From Hyphomicrobiaceae bacterium UBA4460 (GTDB taxonomy: Bacteria; Pseudomonadota; Alphaproteobacteria; Rhizobiales; Methyloligellaceae): DNA of 11,600 nucleotides. Location: positions 1 through 11,600 of the forward strand of contig DGOS01000121.1 in the NCBI GenBank assembly GCA_002390155.1, given 5' to 3'. How positions within the stretch are numbered: position 1 is the first letter of the stretch; every line of letters begins with the position of its first letter. The notes beneath the pieces were generated by a model. It was not told where the DNA came from. It did no database searches and was given only the letters and a program-made list of their open reading frames with translations. The translations under genes were made by a program, and so were the position numbers. Positions 1 through 11,195 of this stretch are shown one piece after another.

Positions 1-636
1 GGCAAGCCGGTGCGCGCCGACTCCGTCGTGGTCTCGACCCAGCACGGCGAGGCTGCAAGTTCAGAGCGCATCGAGGAGATCGTGCGGGGTTTCGTCGAAG
101 ACGTCCTGCCCAAAGGCTGGATGAACGGTTCGACCAAGCTCTACGTCAACCCGACCGGCCGCTTCGTCATCGGCGGACCTGACGGGGACGCCGGTCTCAC
201 CGGCCGCAAGATCATCGTCGATACATATGGTGGCGCGGCGCCGCATGGCGGTGGCGCCTTCTCCGGCAAGGACCCGACCAAGGTGGACCGCTCGGCAGCC
301 TACGCCGCGCGGTATCTCGCCAAGAACGTCGTCGCCGCCGGCCTTGCCGACAAATGCACGCTTCAAGTCGCCTACGCCATCGGCGTGTCGCAGCCTCTGT
401 CGCTCTACGCCGACCTGCACGGCACCGGCAAGATCTCCGAGGACAAGCTGGAGAACGCGTTGCGCGAGGTGATGGACTTGAGCCCGCGCGGCATTCGCGA
501 GCATCTGGGCCTGAGCCGGCCGATCTACGAGCGCACAGCGGCCTACGGCCATTTCGGCCGCCAGCCCGACAATGACGGCGGTTTCTCGTGGGAGCGCCTC
601 GATCTCGTCGAGCCGATCCGCGGCGAACTTAGCTAG
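1..636 (+). CDS. metK: S-adenosylmethionine synthetase, C-terminal part (5' end outside window)
   Basis: This enzyme makes S-adenosylmethionine from methionine and ATP in the cytoplasm. The frame is open from base 1 (Gly-Lys-Pro, then Val at the GTG at 10), so the GTG is an internal codon and not a start. About 211 residues remain of a family that is usually near 390-400, so roughly the first half is missing. Visible family signatures are [13 protein letters not shown] (about 172-210) and the glycine-rich [16 protein letters not shown] motif (247-294), which holds the lysine and aspartate of the phosphate/metal site. The stop is TAG at 634-636. trmB, which consumes SAM, follows after 71 bases. 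Nothing looks damaged in the visible part. The family call is very secure. Confidence 0.97.
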   Translation, partial: GKPVRADSVVVSTQHGEAASSERIEEIVRGFVEDVLPKGWMNGSTKLYVNPTGRFVIGGPDGDAGLTGRKIIVDTYGGAAPHGGGAFSGKDPTKVDRSAAYAARYLAKNVVAAGLADKCTLQVAYAIGVSQPLSLYADLHGTGKISEDKLENALREVMDLSPRGIREHLGLSRPIYERTAAYGHFGRQPDNDGGFSWERLDLVEPIRGELS

Positions 637-707
637 CGCGCCGGTTCCCTTCGCCAAATCAATCCGTGCGGCTAGGCTCGCCCGGGCTAGGGGCGTAAAA
701 CGCCGGC

Positions 708-1412
708 ATGATGACGGACGATCCCGACCGGCTTGAGGCCACACGCTTGCGCTCCTACGGCCGGCGCAAGGGCAAGCGCTTGAGCCCGCGGAAGGAGCAT
801 TTGGTGGCGGAGTTGCTGCCGCGCCTGCGTCCCGACCTCACTCAGCCTCCCCCGTCCGATCCTACCGCGCTCTTCCCCGTGCCGGTGCGGGAGGTGTGGC
901 TCGAGATCGGCTTCGGCTCCGGCGAGCACCTCCTCTGGCAAGCCGAGCACCACCCGGGCGCCGGCATCATCGGCTGCGAGCCCTATATCAACGGCGTCGC
1001 CGCAGCACTCGGCGGGATCGAGGATCGAGGCCTGCAACGGGTGCTGCTCCACGATGACGACGCGCGGGATGTCCTGGCGTGGTTGCCGCAGAGCTCGATC
1101 GCCCGCGCCTTCATCCTGTTTCCCGACCCCTGGCCCAAGAAGCGTCAACAGAAGCGGCGTTTGGTCACGCCGGAGATGGTGCAGGCCCTCGCCCGCGTCG
1201 TGAGGCCCGGCGGGACCTTGCGCTTTGCCAGCGACGACACCGACTATGCGGGCCAGGTCCTATATGCGGTCAACCAGAACGGCGCCTTCGCCTGGTGCGC
1301 GGAAAAGGCGGACCATTGGCGGGAGCGGCCGGACGACTGGCCGCAGACCCGTTATGAGGGCAAGGCCTTGAGTGGGCGTAAGCCCGTTTACCTTGAGTGG
1401 CGGCGCCTTTAG
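708..1412 (+). CDS. trmB: tRNA (guanine-N7-)-methyltransferase
   Basis: TrmB transfers a methyl group from SAM to N7 of G46 in the variable loop of tRNAs. The 234-residue product has the class I methyltransferase glycine motif EIGFGSGEH (residues 66-74), the acidic SAM-ribose residue at E91 (CEPY), the family signature FPDPWPKKRQQKRR (138-151) containing the catalytic-site aspartate, and the C-terminal TRYEGKA (214-220) followed by GRKPVYLEWRR. Two adjacent ATG codons (708 and 711) could start it. No convincing Shine-Dalgarno precedes either, and a 5-bp GGCGT/ACGCC hairpin (692-704) sits just upstream. Length is normal for alphaproteobacteria. It lies between metK and the rimP operon, as in many Hyphomicrobiales. 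Confidence 0.96.
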   Translation: MMTDDPDRLEATRLRSYGRRKGKRLSPRKEHLVAELLPRLRPDLTQPPPSDPTALFPVPVREVWLEIGFGSGEHLLWQAEHHPGAGIIGCEPYINGVAAALGGIEDRGLQRVLLHDDDARDVLAWLPQSSIARAFILFPDPWPKKRQQKRRLVTPEMVQALARVVRPGGTLRFASDDTDYAGQVLYAVNQNGAFAWCAEKADHWRERPDDWPQTRYEGKALSGRKPVYLEWRRL

Positions 1413-1423
1413 GGCCCAAGCGG

Positions 1424-1453
1424 CTTGAACCCCAAGAAAAAGCCCGTATATTA
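1424..1453 (+). promoter_or_regulatory. Candidate promoter of the rimP-nusA-infB operon, -10 inside a palindrome
   Basis: CTTGAAC (1424-1430) resembles the alphaproteobacterial -35 box CTTGAC. TATATT (1447-1452) lies 16 bp further on and matches the -10 consensus at 5 of 6 positions. The -10 is embedded in a perfect inverted repeat, GCCCGTATATTACGGGC (1442-1458; arms of 7, loop of 3). Predicted transcription would begin near 1459, giving a leader of about 110 nt before rimP. The palindrome could be an operator. If an upstream transcript runs through, it would form a 7-bp hairpin in RNA. It is not followed by a T-run, so it is not a terminator by itself. Confidence 0.5.
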
Positions 1454-1482
1454 CGGGCAGAAACTCATGGTTGATTTGATCA

Positions 1483-1512
1483 GGAGTGGGCCGCGGCCCG
1501 CTCCTTTTTATT
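1483..1512 (+). terminator. Intrinsic terminator / candidate attenuator in the rimP leader
   Basis: GGAGTGGGCC (1483-1492) and GGCCCGCTCC (1495-1504) form a near-perfect GC-rich stem with one G-U pair. In practice this is 8 bp closing a 6-base loop. TTTTTATT (1505-1512) follows directly. It could simply end the metK-trmB transcript. It also lies downstream of the candidate rimP promoter (1424-1453), so it would then act as a leader attenuator in the rimP mRNA. GGGCC at 1514-1518 could pair instead with GGCCC at 1495-1499, a possible competing fold. Confidence 0.75.
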
Positions 1513-1570
1513 AGGGCCCCCGGCTTTTTTCCGAGGAGCCTGAACCCCGCCATCAATACCGAGCCTTGCG

Positions 1571-2113
1571 TTGAGTGAAGAACGCCTTTTCGTCAGAGAG
1601 ACAGGGCCGGAGCGAGCGGTTGCCGACCTCGCCGAGCCCGTGCTCAACGAGCTCGGGTTCCGGCTGGTGCGGGTGAAGATTTCAGGCCGCGACGGCGGCA
1701 CGGTGCAGATCATGGCCGAACGGCCCAGCGGTGAGATGTCGGTGGACGATTGCGCGACCATCAGCCGGAGATTGTCTCCAGTGCTCGAGGCGTACGACCC
1801 GATGCCGGGGACCTATCGTCTGGAAGTCTCCTCGCCGGGCATCGACCGGCCACTGGTACGGCCGAGTGACTTCGCCAATTGCGCCGGTCACGAGGCAAAA
1901 GTCGAACTGAAGGAGCTCGTCGACGGACGCAAGCGCTTCAAAGGCACGATCGAGGACGTGACCGATGAAGAGGTGCTTTTGAAGATCGAGCTGGAAGGCA
2001 AGGCCGAGCCCGTGATCATCGGCCTTCCCTTCCCGCTCATCAGCGAGGCGAAGCTCGTCGTCAACCTCGATGGCTTCAGGACAGATCTTTCGGGCGACAA
2101 GCCCGTTCATTGA
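1571..2113 (+). CDS. rimP: Ribosome maturation factor RimP (YhbC/DUF150)
   Basis: RimP helps assemble the 30S subunit, acting on the S12-containing head/body region. The 180-residue product has the RimP N-terminal domain (about 17-93), with EPVLNELGFRLVRVKI and the family hallmark YRLEVSSPGIDRPL (82-95). The C-terminal SH3-like domain follows (about 96-168). The best start is TTG at 1571: an in-frame TGA at 1541-1543 closes the frame upstream, no ATG or GTG lies between, and RimP proteins usually begin about this far before the PVL motif. The ribosome-binding site is weak (GAG at 1561-1563). A weak site plus a TTG start suggests low translation initiation. It is the first gene of the nusA operon and sits 57 bases before nusA. 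Confidence 0.95.
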   Translation: MSEERLFVRETGPERAVADLAEPVLNELGFRLVRVKISGRDGGTVQIMAERPSGEMSVDDCATISRRLSPVLEAYDPMPGTYRLEVSSPGIDRPLVRPSDFANCAGHEAKVELKELVDGRKRFKGTIEDVTDEEVLLKIELEGKAEPVIIGLPFPLISEAKLVVNLDGFRTDLSGDKPVH

Positions 2114-2170
2114 ACTTTCGCGGGCCCACGAGGCGGCGCGAACGAACACAACGGAGTTGGAGGCTAGAAA

Positions 2171-3895
2171 ATGTCTCAGGCAGGCGTGAGCGCCAATAGG
2201 CTGGAGCTCTTGCAGATCGCCGATGCGGTCGCGCGCGAGAAGGCGATCGACCGCGACGTCGTGATCACCGCCATGGAGGACGCCATCCAGAAGGCGGCGA
2301 AGTCCCGCTATGGCAGCGAGAACGAGATCAAGGCGGAGGTCGACCCCAAGACCGGCGAAATCTCGTTGGCGCGACTTCTCGAAGTGGTCGAGGACGTGAC
2401 CTTGGAAGCGACGCAGATCGCGCTCGCCGAGGCGCGCCGCAAGAACCCGGCCGCACAGGTGGGCGACTTCATCGCCGAGCCCCTGCCCCCGCTCGACTTC
2501 GGGCGCGTGGCGGCGCAGAACGCCAAGCAAGTCATCGTGCAGAAAGTGCGCGAGGCCGAGCGCGAGCGCCAATTCGAAGAATATAAGGATCGCGTCAGCG
2601 AGATCGTGAACGGCATCGTCAAGCGCGTCGAGTACGGCAATGTGATCGTCGATCTCGGCCGGGCCGAGGCCATCGTGCGCCGTGACGAAACTCTGCCGCG
2701 CGAGAATTTCCGCTATGGCGACCGCATCCGCGCTTTCGTCTACGACGTGCGGCGCGAGCAGCGCGGCCCGCAGATCTTCCTGTCGCGCACGCATCCCGAA
2801 TTCATGGCGAAGCTGTTCGCGCAGGAAGTTCCGGAAGTCTACGAAGGCATCGTCACCATCAAGTCGGTGGCGCGCGATCCGGGCAGCCGCGCCAAGATCG
2901 CGGTCGTCTCCCGCGACGCCTCCATCGATCCGGTTGGCGCGTGCGTGGGCATGCGCGGCAGCCGCGTGCAGGCGGTGGTGAACGAGCTTCAGGGCGAGAA
3001 GATCGACATCATCCAGTGGTCGCCCGACGCCGCCACGTTCATCGTGAACGCGCTTGCTCCTGCGGAAGTGGTCAAGGTCGTGCTCGACGAAGACGCCGAG
3101 CGCATCGAGGTGGTCGTGCCGGACGAGCAGTTGTCGCTTGCCATCGGCCGCAAAGGCCAGAACGTGCGGCTCGCCTCTCAGCTCACTGGCTGGGACATCG
3201 ACATCATGACCGAGGCTTCGGAGTCGGAGCGGCGCCAGGCGGAGTTCGCCGAGCGTTCGGCCAAGTTTATGGAAGCGCTCGACGTGGACGAGGTGATCGC
3301 CCAGTTGCTCGCTTCGGAAGGCTTCTCCTCGGTGGAGGAAGTGGCCTTCGTCGAGCCGACGGAGATCTCCTCCATCGAAGGCTTCGACGAGGAAACGGCC
3401 GCCGAGATTCAGACCCGGGCGCGCGAGCACCTTGAGAAGCTCGAGGCGGAGCTGAACGCCAAACGTAAGGAACTCGGCGTCGCCGACGAGTTGATGGAGG
3501 TGCCCGGTCTCAATACTGCGATGCTGGTGGCACTTGGTGAGAACGACGTAAAGACCGTCGAGGACCTCGCCGACTGTGCTACCGACGACCTGGCCGGCTG
3601 GAACGAGCGCCAGGAAAAAGAGACCACGCACTACGACGGCTTTCTTGAGGCCTCCGGCCTGACGCGGACGCAATGCGAGGACCTGATCCTGGCGGCGCGG
3701 GTGAAGGCCGGCTGGATCGACGAGGCCGATCTCGTGGCCGACGAGGAAGAGGCGGAAGGCGAAGAGGTGGACGGCGAAGTCGAGGGCGAATCCGGGGCCG
3801 AGGCGGCCGAGACCACTTCCGAAGGCCAGACCGAGACTGAGACCAAAACTGAAACGGGCGAGAAGCCTGCCGAAGACGACGCCTCCGCGTCATGA
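2171..3895 (+). CDS. nusA: Transcription elongation/termination factor NusA
   Basis: NusA binds RNA polymerase and nascent RNA. It promotes pausing and hairpin-dependent termination and takes part in rRNA antitermination. The 574 residues show the N-terminal polymerase-binding domain (about 1-130), an S1 domain (about 140-205), and two KH domains with GxxG loops GMRG (260-263) and GRKG (326-329). Helix-hairpin-helix acidic-repeat segments follow at about 370-420 and 440-513. The second repeat carries an insert of some 18 residues (about 476-494) between DDLA and GLT compared with the E. coli protein as I recall it. The tail (about 523-574) is strongly acidic (Glu/Asp/Thr-rich). A strong Shine-Dalgarno GGAGG (2159-2163) lies 7 bases before ATG. 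NusA favours intrinsic termination, so the terminator upstream of rimP could give negative feedback (inference). Confidence 0.98.
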   Translation: MSQAGVSANRLELLQIADAVAREKAIDRDVVITAMEDAIQKAAKSRYGSENEIKAEVDPKTGEISLARLLEVVEDVTLEATQIALAEARRKNPAAQVGDFIAEPLPPLDFGRVAAQNAKQVIVQKVREAERERQFEEYKDRVSEIVNGIVKRVEYGNVIVDLGRAEAIVRRDETLPRENFRYGDRIRAFVYDVRREQRGPQIFLSRTHPEFMAKLFAQEVPEVYEGIVTIKSVARDPGSRAKIAVVSRDASIDPVGACVGMRGSRVQAVVNELQGEKIDIIQWSPDAATFIVNALAPAEVVKVVLDEDAERIEVVVPDEQLSLAIGRKGQNVRLASQLTGWDIDIMTEASESERRQAEFAERSAKFMEALDVDEVIAQLLASEGFSSVEEVAFVEPTEISSIEGFDEETAAEIQTRAREHLEKLEAELNAKRKELGVADELMEVPGLNTAMLVALGENDVKTVEDLADCATDDLAGWNERQEKETTHYDGFLEASGLTRTQCEDLILAARVKAGWIDEADLVADEEEAEGEEVDGEVEGESGAEAAETTSEGQTETETKTETGEKPAEDDASAS

Positions 3896-3916
3896 GGCGG
3901 TTAGGAGACAGAGCTG

Positions 3917-4597
3917 TTGCGGATCGAGGCGACGGAGATAGGCGAGACCAAAGGGCAGCCGGCAACGGATACGTTGCGCCGCTGCGCGGTCACGCGCGTC
4001 CAGCGTCCTAAGGACGACCTCATCCGCTTCGTGCTCGGGCCTGACGGCACCGTCGTTCCCGACCTGAAGGAAAAGCTCCCCGGCCGCGGCGTCTGGCTGA
4101 CCGCAGCCCATGAGACCGTGGCGCAAGCGGTCAAGCGCAAGGTCTTTAGCCGGGCACTGAAAGCCGAGGCGAAGGCCTCAGAAGGCCTTGCCGACCAGGT
4201 CGGCGCCCTTCTCACCGAGACCGCGCTCCAGGCACTCGGGATCGCCAACAAGGCGGGCAACGTGGTTTTCGGCCACACCAAGGTCGAACAGGCGTTGGGC
4301 GCGGGAAGCGGCAAGGGGCACGTTGTTGCGCTGATTCACGCCTCCGACGCCGCCGACGATGGCTGCCGGAAACTTGATGGAAAAGCCCGCGCAACCACCG
4401 AAGGACGCGGTTTCCCAACGGTTCGCGCCTTCAGCGCTGATGAATTGAGTTTGGCATCGGGCAGGCCAAATGTGATACATGCTGCCCTAATCCCGGGCGG
4501 AGCGGCTCGAAAATTTCTCGCGGCGGCCTCGCGCGTTGAGCGCTACCGCATGGGTCCCTCCGCATTCGCGGACAGATACGGATTGGATACGGACTAG
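3917..4597 (+). CDS. YlxR (DUF448) - L7Ae-like fusion, RNA-binding protein
   Basis: This is a two-domain protein of 226 residues. The N-terminal half is a YlxR/DUF448 domain (about 20-85), with RRCAVTR (21-27, RxCxxT signature) and PGRGVWL (55-61). The C-terminal half resembles L7Ae/L30e RNA-binding proteins (about 97-190), with [17 protein letters not shown]. In Firmicutes the two parts are separate neighbouring genes (ylxR, ylxQ) between nusA and infB. The fusion in the same place is usual for alphaproteobacteria. A nucleic-acid-binding or regulatory role tied to transcription/translation is likely but not shown by the sequence. The start is TTG at 3917, supported by AGGAGA at 3903-3908, 21 bases after nusA. 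Its stop is one base before the infB ATG, so the two are probably translationally coupled. Confidence 0.9.
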   Translation: MRIEATEIGETKGQPATDTLRRCAVTRVQRPKDDLIRFVLGPDGTVVPDLKEKLPGRGVWLTAAHETVAQAVKRKVFSRALKAEAKASEGLADQVGALLTETALQALGIANKAGNVVFGHTKVEQALGAGSGKGHVVALIHASDAADDGCRKLDGKARATTEGRGFPTVRAFSADELSLASGRPNVIHAALIPGGAARKFLAAASRVERYRMGPSAFADRYGLDTD

Positions 4598-4598
4598 A

Positions 4599-7094
<2,496 letters not shown>

Positions 7095-7143
7095 GCCTGA
7101 GCGCCCGCGTCATCCATTCGGCGCTTTCGAGAGAAGCCAGACA

Positions 7144-7533
7144 ATGACCCCGCGAGACAAGGGCCGCGGCCCGAGCCAACGCCAATTGAAAGTCGGAGAG
7201 CTGATCCGCCACGCACTGGCGGAGGTCCTTTCGCGCGGCGACGTCATGGACGACGTGATCGCGCGTCATTCGCTCACGGTTCCCGAAGTCCGTATGTCGC
7301 CGGATCTCAAGCTCGCGACCTGCTTCGTGATGCCGCTGGGCGGCGGGGAAGCGGACGATGTCGTCGCACATCTGGAGAAGCACAAGCGCTTCTTGCGCGG
7401 TGAGCTGGCCAGCCGCGTCTCGCTCAAATTCATGCCGGAGCTGCGCTTCAAGGTCGATACCTCGTTCAAGACGTCGGCGCGGATCGATGAACTGCTCGCC
7501 TCGCCGCAAGTCGCGCGCGATCTCGACGAGTAG
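7144..7533 (+). CDS. rbfA: 30S ribosome-binding factor RbfA
   Basis: RbfA is a single-KH-domain factor needed for late 30S maturation and 16S rRNA 5'-end processing. The 129-residue product opens with [20 protein letters not shown] (12-31), the typical first helix. The KH-fold strand [20 protein letters not shown] (46-65) and the helix/strand [19 protein letters not shown] (84-102) follow. The short C-terminal extension ends in RDLDE. ATG at 7144 is preceded by a modest AGAGAAG (7130-7136). The gene lies 49 bases after infB and 23 before truB, the usual order. A weak 6-bp hairpin (AGCGCC at 7100-7105 with GGCGCT at 7120-7125) sits in the infB-rbfA gap but lacks a proper T-run. Length is normal. 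Confidence 0.96.
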   Translation: MTPRDKGRGPSQRQLKVGELIRHALAEVLSRGDVMDDVIARHSLTVPEVRMSPDLKLATCFVMPLGGGEADDVVAHLEKHKRFLRGELASRVSLKFMPELRFKVDTSFKTSARIDELLASPQVARDLDE

Positions 7534-7556
7534 GCGATTCGCAAGGGAGCGACGGC

Positions 7557-8477
7557 ATGGCGCGGCGGCGCAAGGGCCTGGCGATCAGCGGTTGGCTGAT
7601 CCTCGACAAGCCGGAAGGCATGACTTCGACCAAGGCCGTGGGCCGCGTCCGGTGGCTCTACAACGCGGCCAAGGCGGGCCATGCCGGCACGCTCGACCCA
7701 CTTGCCACGGGCATCCTGCCGATCGCGCTTGGCGAGGCGACCAAGACCGTGCCGTTCGTGGTGGACGGCTCCAAGACCTACCGCTTCACGGTGCGCTTTG
7801 GCGCCGAGACCGACACCGACGACACGCAAGGCAAGGTGCTGGAGACGTCGGACCGGCGGCCGACGCTCTCGGAGATCGAGGCGGCGCTGCCACGCTTCAC
7901 CGGCGAGATTTCGCAAATCCCGCCCCGCTACTCGGCGATCAAGGTCGAGGGCGCGCGGGCCTACGATCTGGCCCGTGACGACGAGGACTTCGTACTGGAG
8001 CCGCGGATCGTGAACGTCGACCGGCTCGATGTGGTGGACCAGCCGGACGCCGATCATTGCGTGCTGGAGGCGGATTGCGGCAAGGGCACCTATGTGCGCG
8101 CGCTGGCACGCGATCTCGGCCGGGCGCTTCAGTGCCTCGGCCATGTGTCGGCACTTCGGCGCACGAAGGTGGGCGCCTTCACGGAGGATCGCGCCGTTCC
8201 CCTTTCGGTATTGGAGGAATGCGCCGATGAGAGCCGGGAGACGCTGATGGCAAGGCTGCTACCGGTGGAGGTGGGGCTTGAAGACCTTCCGTCGCTGACC
8301 ATGAGTTCGGCCGACGCCGGCCAGCTCCGCCAGGGGCGCGCCGTTCTCCTCAGGGGCCGGGACGCGCCGCTCGTCACTGGCCCGGTCTACGCGGTTTCCA
8401 AGGGCGAATTGGTCGCACTTGGGGAGGTCGAGGAAGGCGAATTCAGGCCCCGGCGGATCTTTAACCTTTCGTCCTAG
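7557..8477 (+). CDS. truB: tRNA pseudouridine(55) synthase TruB
   Basis: TruB isomerises U55 in the T-loop of nearly all tRNAs and also acts as a tRNA folding chaperone. The 306-residue protein has GWLILDKPEGMTS (12-24) and GHAGTLDPLATG (41-52) with the catalytic Asp47. The substrate-site segment is QIPPRYSAIKVEGARAYDLAR (120-140), followed by KGTYVRALARDLG (176-188) and a C-terminal PUA-like extension (about 245-300). ATG at 7557 follows AAGGGAG (7543-7549). Key residues are present and length is normal. It sits downstream of rbfA, and the separate rpsO unit begins 157 bases later. Confidence 0.97.
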   Translation: MARRRKGLAISGWLILDKPEGMTSTKAVGRVRWLYNAAKAGHAGTLDPLATGILPIALGEATKTVPFVVDGSKTYRFTVRFGAETDTDDTQGKVLETSDRRPTLSEIEAALPRFTGEISQIPPRYSAIKVEGARAYDLARDDEDFVLEPRIVNVDRLDVVDQPDADHCVLEADCGKGTYVRALARDLGRALQCLGHVSALRRTKVGAFTEDRAVPLSVLEECADESRETLMARLLPVEVGLEDLPSLTMSSADAGQLRQGRAVLLRGRDAPLVTGPVYAVSKGELVALGEVEEGEFRPRRIFNLSS

Positions 8478-8492
8478 GCGCCCAAATTCCGC

Positions 8493-8520
8493 TGGTCTCT
8501 AGCCCCATAATCCCTATAGT
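8493..8520 (+). promoter_or_regulatory. Possible rpsO promoter (weak call)
   Basis: Two -10-like hexamers, CATAAT (8506-8511) and TATAGT (8515-8520, 5 of 6 to consensus), lie just after truB. The best -35 partner is poor: TGGTCT at 8493-8498, with a 16-bp spacer to TATAGT. The 157-base gap and the structured leader that follows argue for separate rpsO initiation around 8527. The promoter itself is only suggestive. Confidence 0.3.
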
Positions 8521-8535
8521 GCAGCGCATCGTGCG

Positions 8536-8553
8536 GGGGCCGGATTTGGCCCC
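8536..8553 (+). other. Hairpin in the rpsO leader / after truB
   Basis: GGGGCC (8536-8541) and GGCCCC (8548-8553) are perfectly complementary around the loop GGATTT. No T-run follows, so it is not a classical terminator. It may be the first stem of the rpsO leader RNA or a 3'-end stabiliser for truB mRNA. Confidence 0.5.
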
Positions 8554-8569
8554 TGTCGCGATTCTAGAA

Positions 8570-8640
8570 CCGACCGTGCTGGACGACATCCCGGCTCGGC
8601 CCTGTCAAAACCCTCAAATTACAAGGATATCCCGATGTCG
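8570..8640 (+). promoter_or_regulatory. Predicted pseudoknot in rpsO leader capturing the start codon
   Basis: CCGACCG (8570-8576) pairs with CGG-C-TCGG (8592-8599, one bulged C), giving a 7-bp stem. The loop of that stem contains CGACATC (8584-8590). This is the exact complement of GATGTCG (8634-8640), which includes the rpsO ATG (8635-8637). Together they form an H-type pseudoknot with the Shine-Dalgarno AAGGA (8623-8627) in the connecting loop. S15 is known to repress its own mRNA through leader structures, including a start-site pseudoknot in E. coli. A similar role here is inference. The pairing is read directly from sequence but was not folded computationally. Confidence 0.5.
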
Positions 8641-8904
8641 ATTAGCGCTGAGCGCAAGCAAGAGCTTATCAAGGAATACGCGACCAAGACGGACGATACC
8701 GGGTCGCCAGAAGTTCAGGTCGCGATCCTCACGGAGCGGATCAGCAATCTGACCGGCCATTTTAAGACACATGGCAAGGATAACCATTCGCGGCGCGGGC
8801 TCCTGAAACTCGTGAGCCAGCGGCGCCGGCTGCTCGACTACGTCAAATCGACGAACGAGGACAGGTACCAGAAGCTCATCAACCGGCTCGGTATCCGCCG
8901 GTAG
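8635..8904 (+). CDS. rpsO: 30S ribosomal protein S15
   Basis: S15 is a primary 16S rRNA-binding protein of the central domain (three-way junction h20-h21-h22), and it contributes to bridges with the 50S subunit. The product has the standard 89 residues. Typical blocks are [16 protein letters not shown] (21-36), [19 protein letters not shown] (39-57) with the rRNA-contacting basic and histidine residues, and the C-terminal RRRLLDYVK with INRLGIRR at the end. ATG at 8635 has AAGGA (8623-8627) 7 bases upstream. The gene has its own leader with a predicted start-codon pseudoknot and is followed by pnp after 103 bases, the widely conserved rpsO-pnp pair. Confidence 0.98.
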   Translation: MSISAERKQELIKEYATKTDDTGSPEVQVAILTERISNLTGHFKTHGKDNHSRRGLLKLVSQRRRLLDYVKSTNEDRYQKLINRLGIRR

Positions 8905-8950
8905 CTTTCCGTTGAAAATGCGGCCCGAGCTTCCATGCATATAACCGGGC

Positions 8951-8972
8951 TCCCGCGCCACCGGGCGCGGGA
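8951..8972 (+). terminator. rpsO-pnp intergenic hairpin (terminator or processing stem)
   Basis: TCCCGCGCC (8951-8959) and GGCGCGGGA (8964-8972) form a perfect 9-bp stem with a 4-base loop (ACCG). The following sequence, TAGCCTTATCTTTCCCC, is only moderately T-rich, so termination would be partial at best. In E. coli an rpsO terminator and an RNase III-cleaved stem lie in this interval and control pnp. This hairpin is the natural candidate for the same job here. A weaker stem, GCCCG (8923-8927) with CGGGC (8946-8950), lies just upstream. Confidence 0.55.
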
Positions 8973-9007
8973 TAGCCTTATCTTTCCCCACTTACTGGGA
9001 CACACAC

Positions 9008-11128
<2,121 letters not shown>

Positions 11129-11164
11129 GCCGGCGGAACCTTACCAATCGTCAGAATATTGAGA

Positions 11165-11191
11165 GGGGCGCTTCGGCGCCCCGATCCTTTT
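11165..11191 (+). terminator. Intrinsic terminator after pnp
   Basis: GGGGCGC (11165-11171) and GCGCCCC (11176-11182) form a perfect 7-bp stem capped by the extra-stable TTCG tetraloop. GATCC and then TTTT (11188-11191) follow. It stands 37 bases after the pnp stop and just before the 3' end of the convergent minus-strand gene, so it ends the operon and may also serve the opposing gene. Confidence 0.8.
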
Positions 11192-11195
11192 GTGG

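Noticed and set aside
1682..3673. 663-codon open frame on the minus strand
   Set aside because: It lies antisense to rimP and nusA, both certain genes. Its protein is rich in Leu/Asp/His/Arg as expected for the shadow of a GC-rich gene, with no recognisable domain.
4536..4598. Upstream in-frame start for infB
   Set aside because: The added 21 residues overlap the ylxR coding end and have no family likeness. The ATG at 4599, one base after the ylxR stop, is the natural coupled start.
8519..8752. 77-codon plus-strand open frame across the rpsO leader
   Set aside because: It overlaps rpsO in another frame. The leader part shows RNA-structure features, not coding features, and no ribosome-binding site precedes it.
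8912..8945. Possible separate pnp promoter (TTGAAA and TATAAC)
   Set aside because: The spacing between the boxes is 22 bp, too long for a normal sigma-70 type promoter. No better -35 stands at 16-18 bp.
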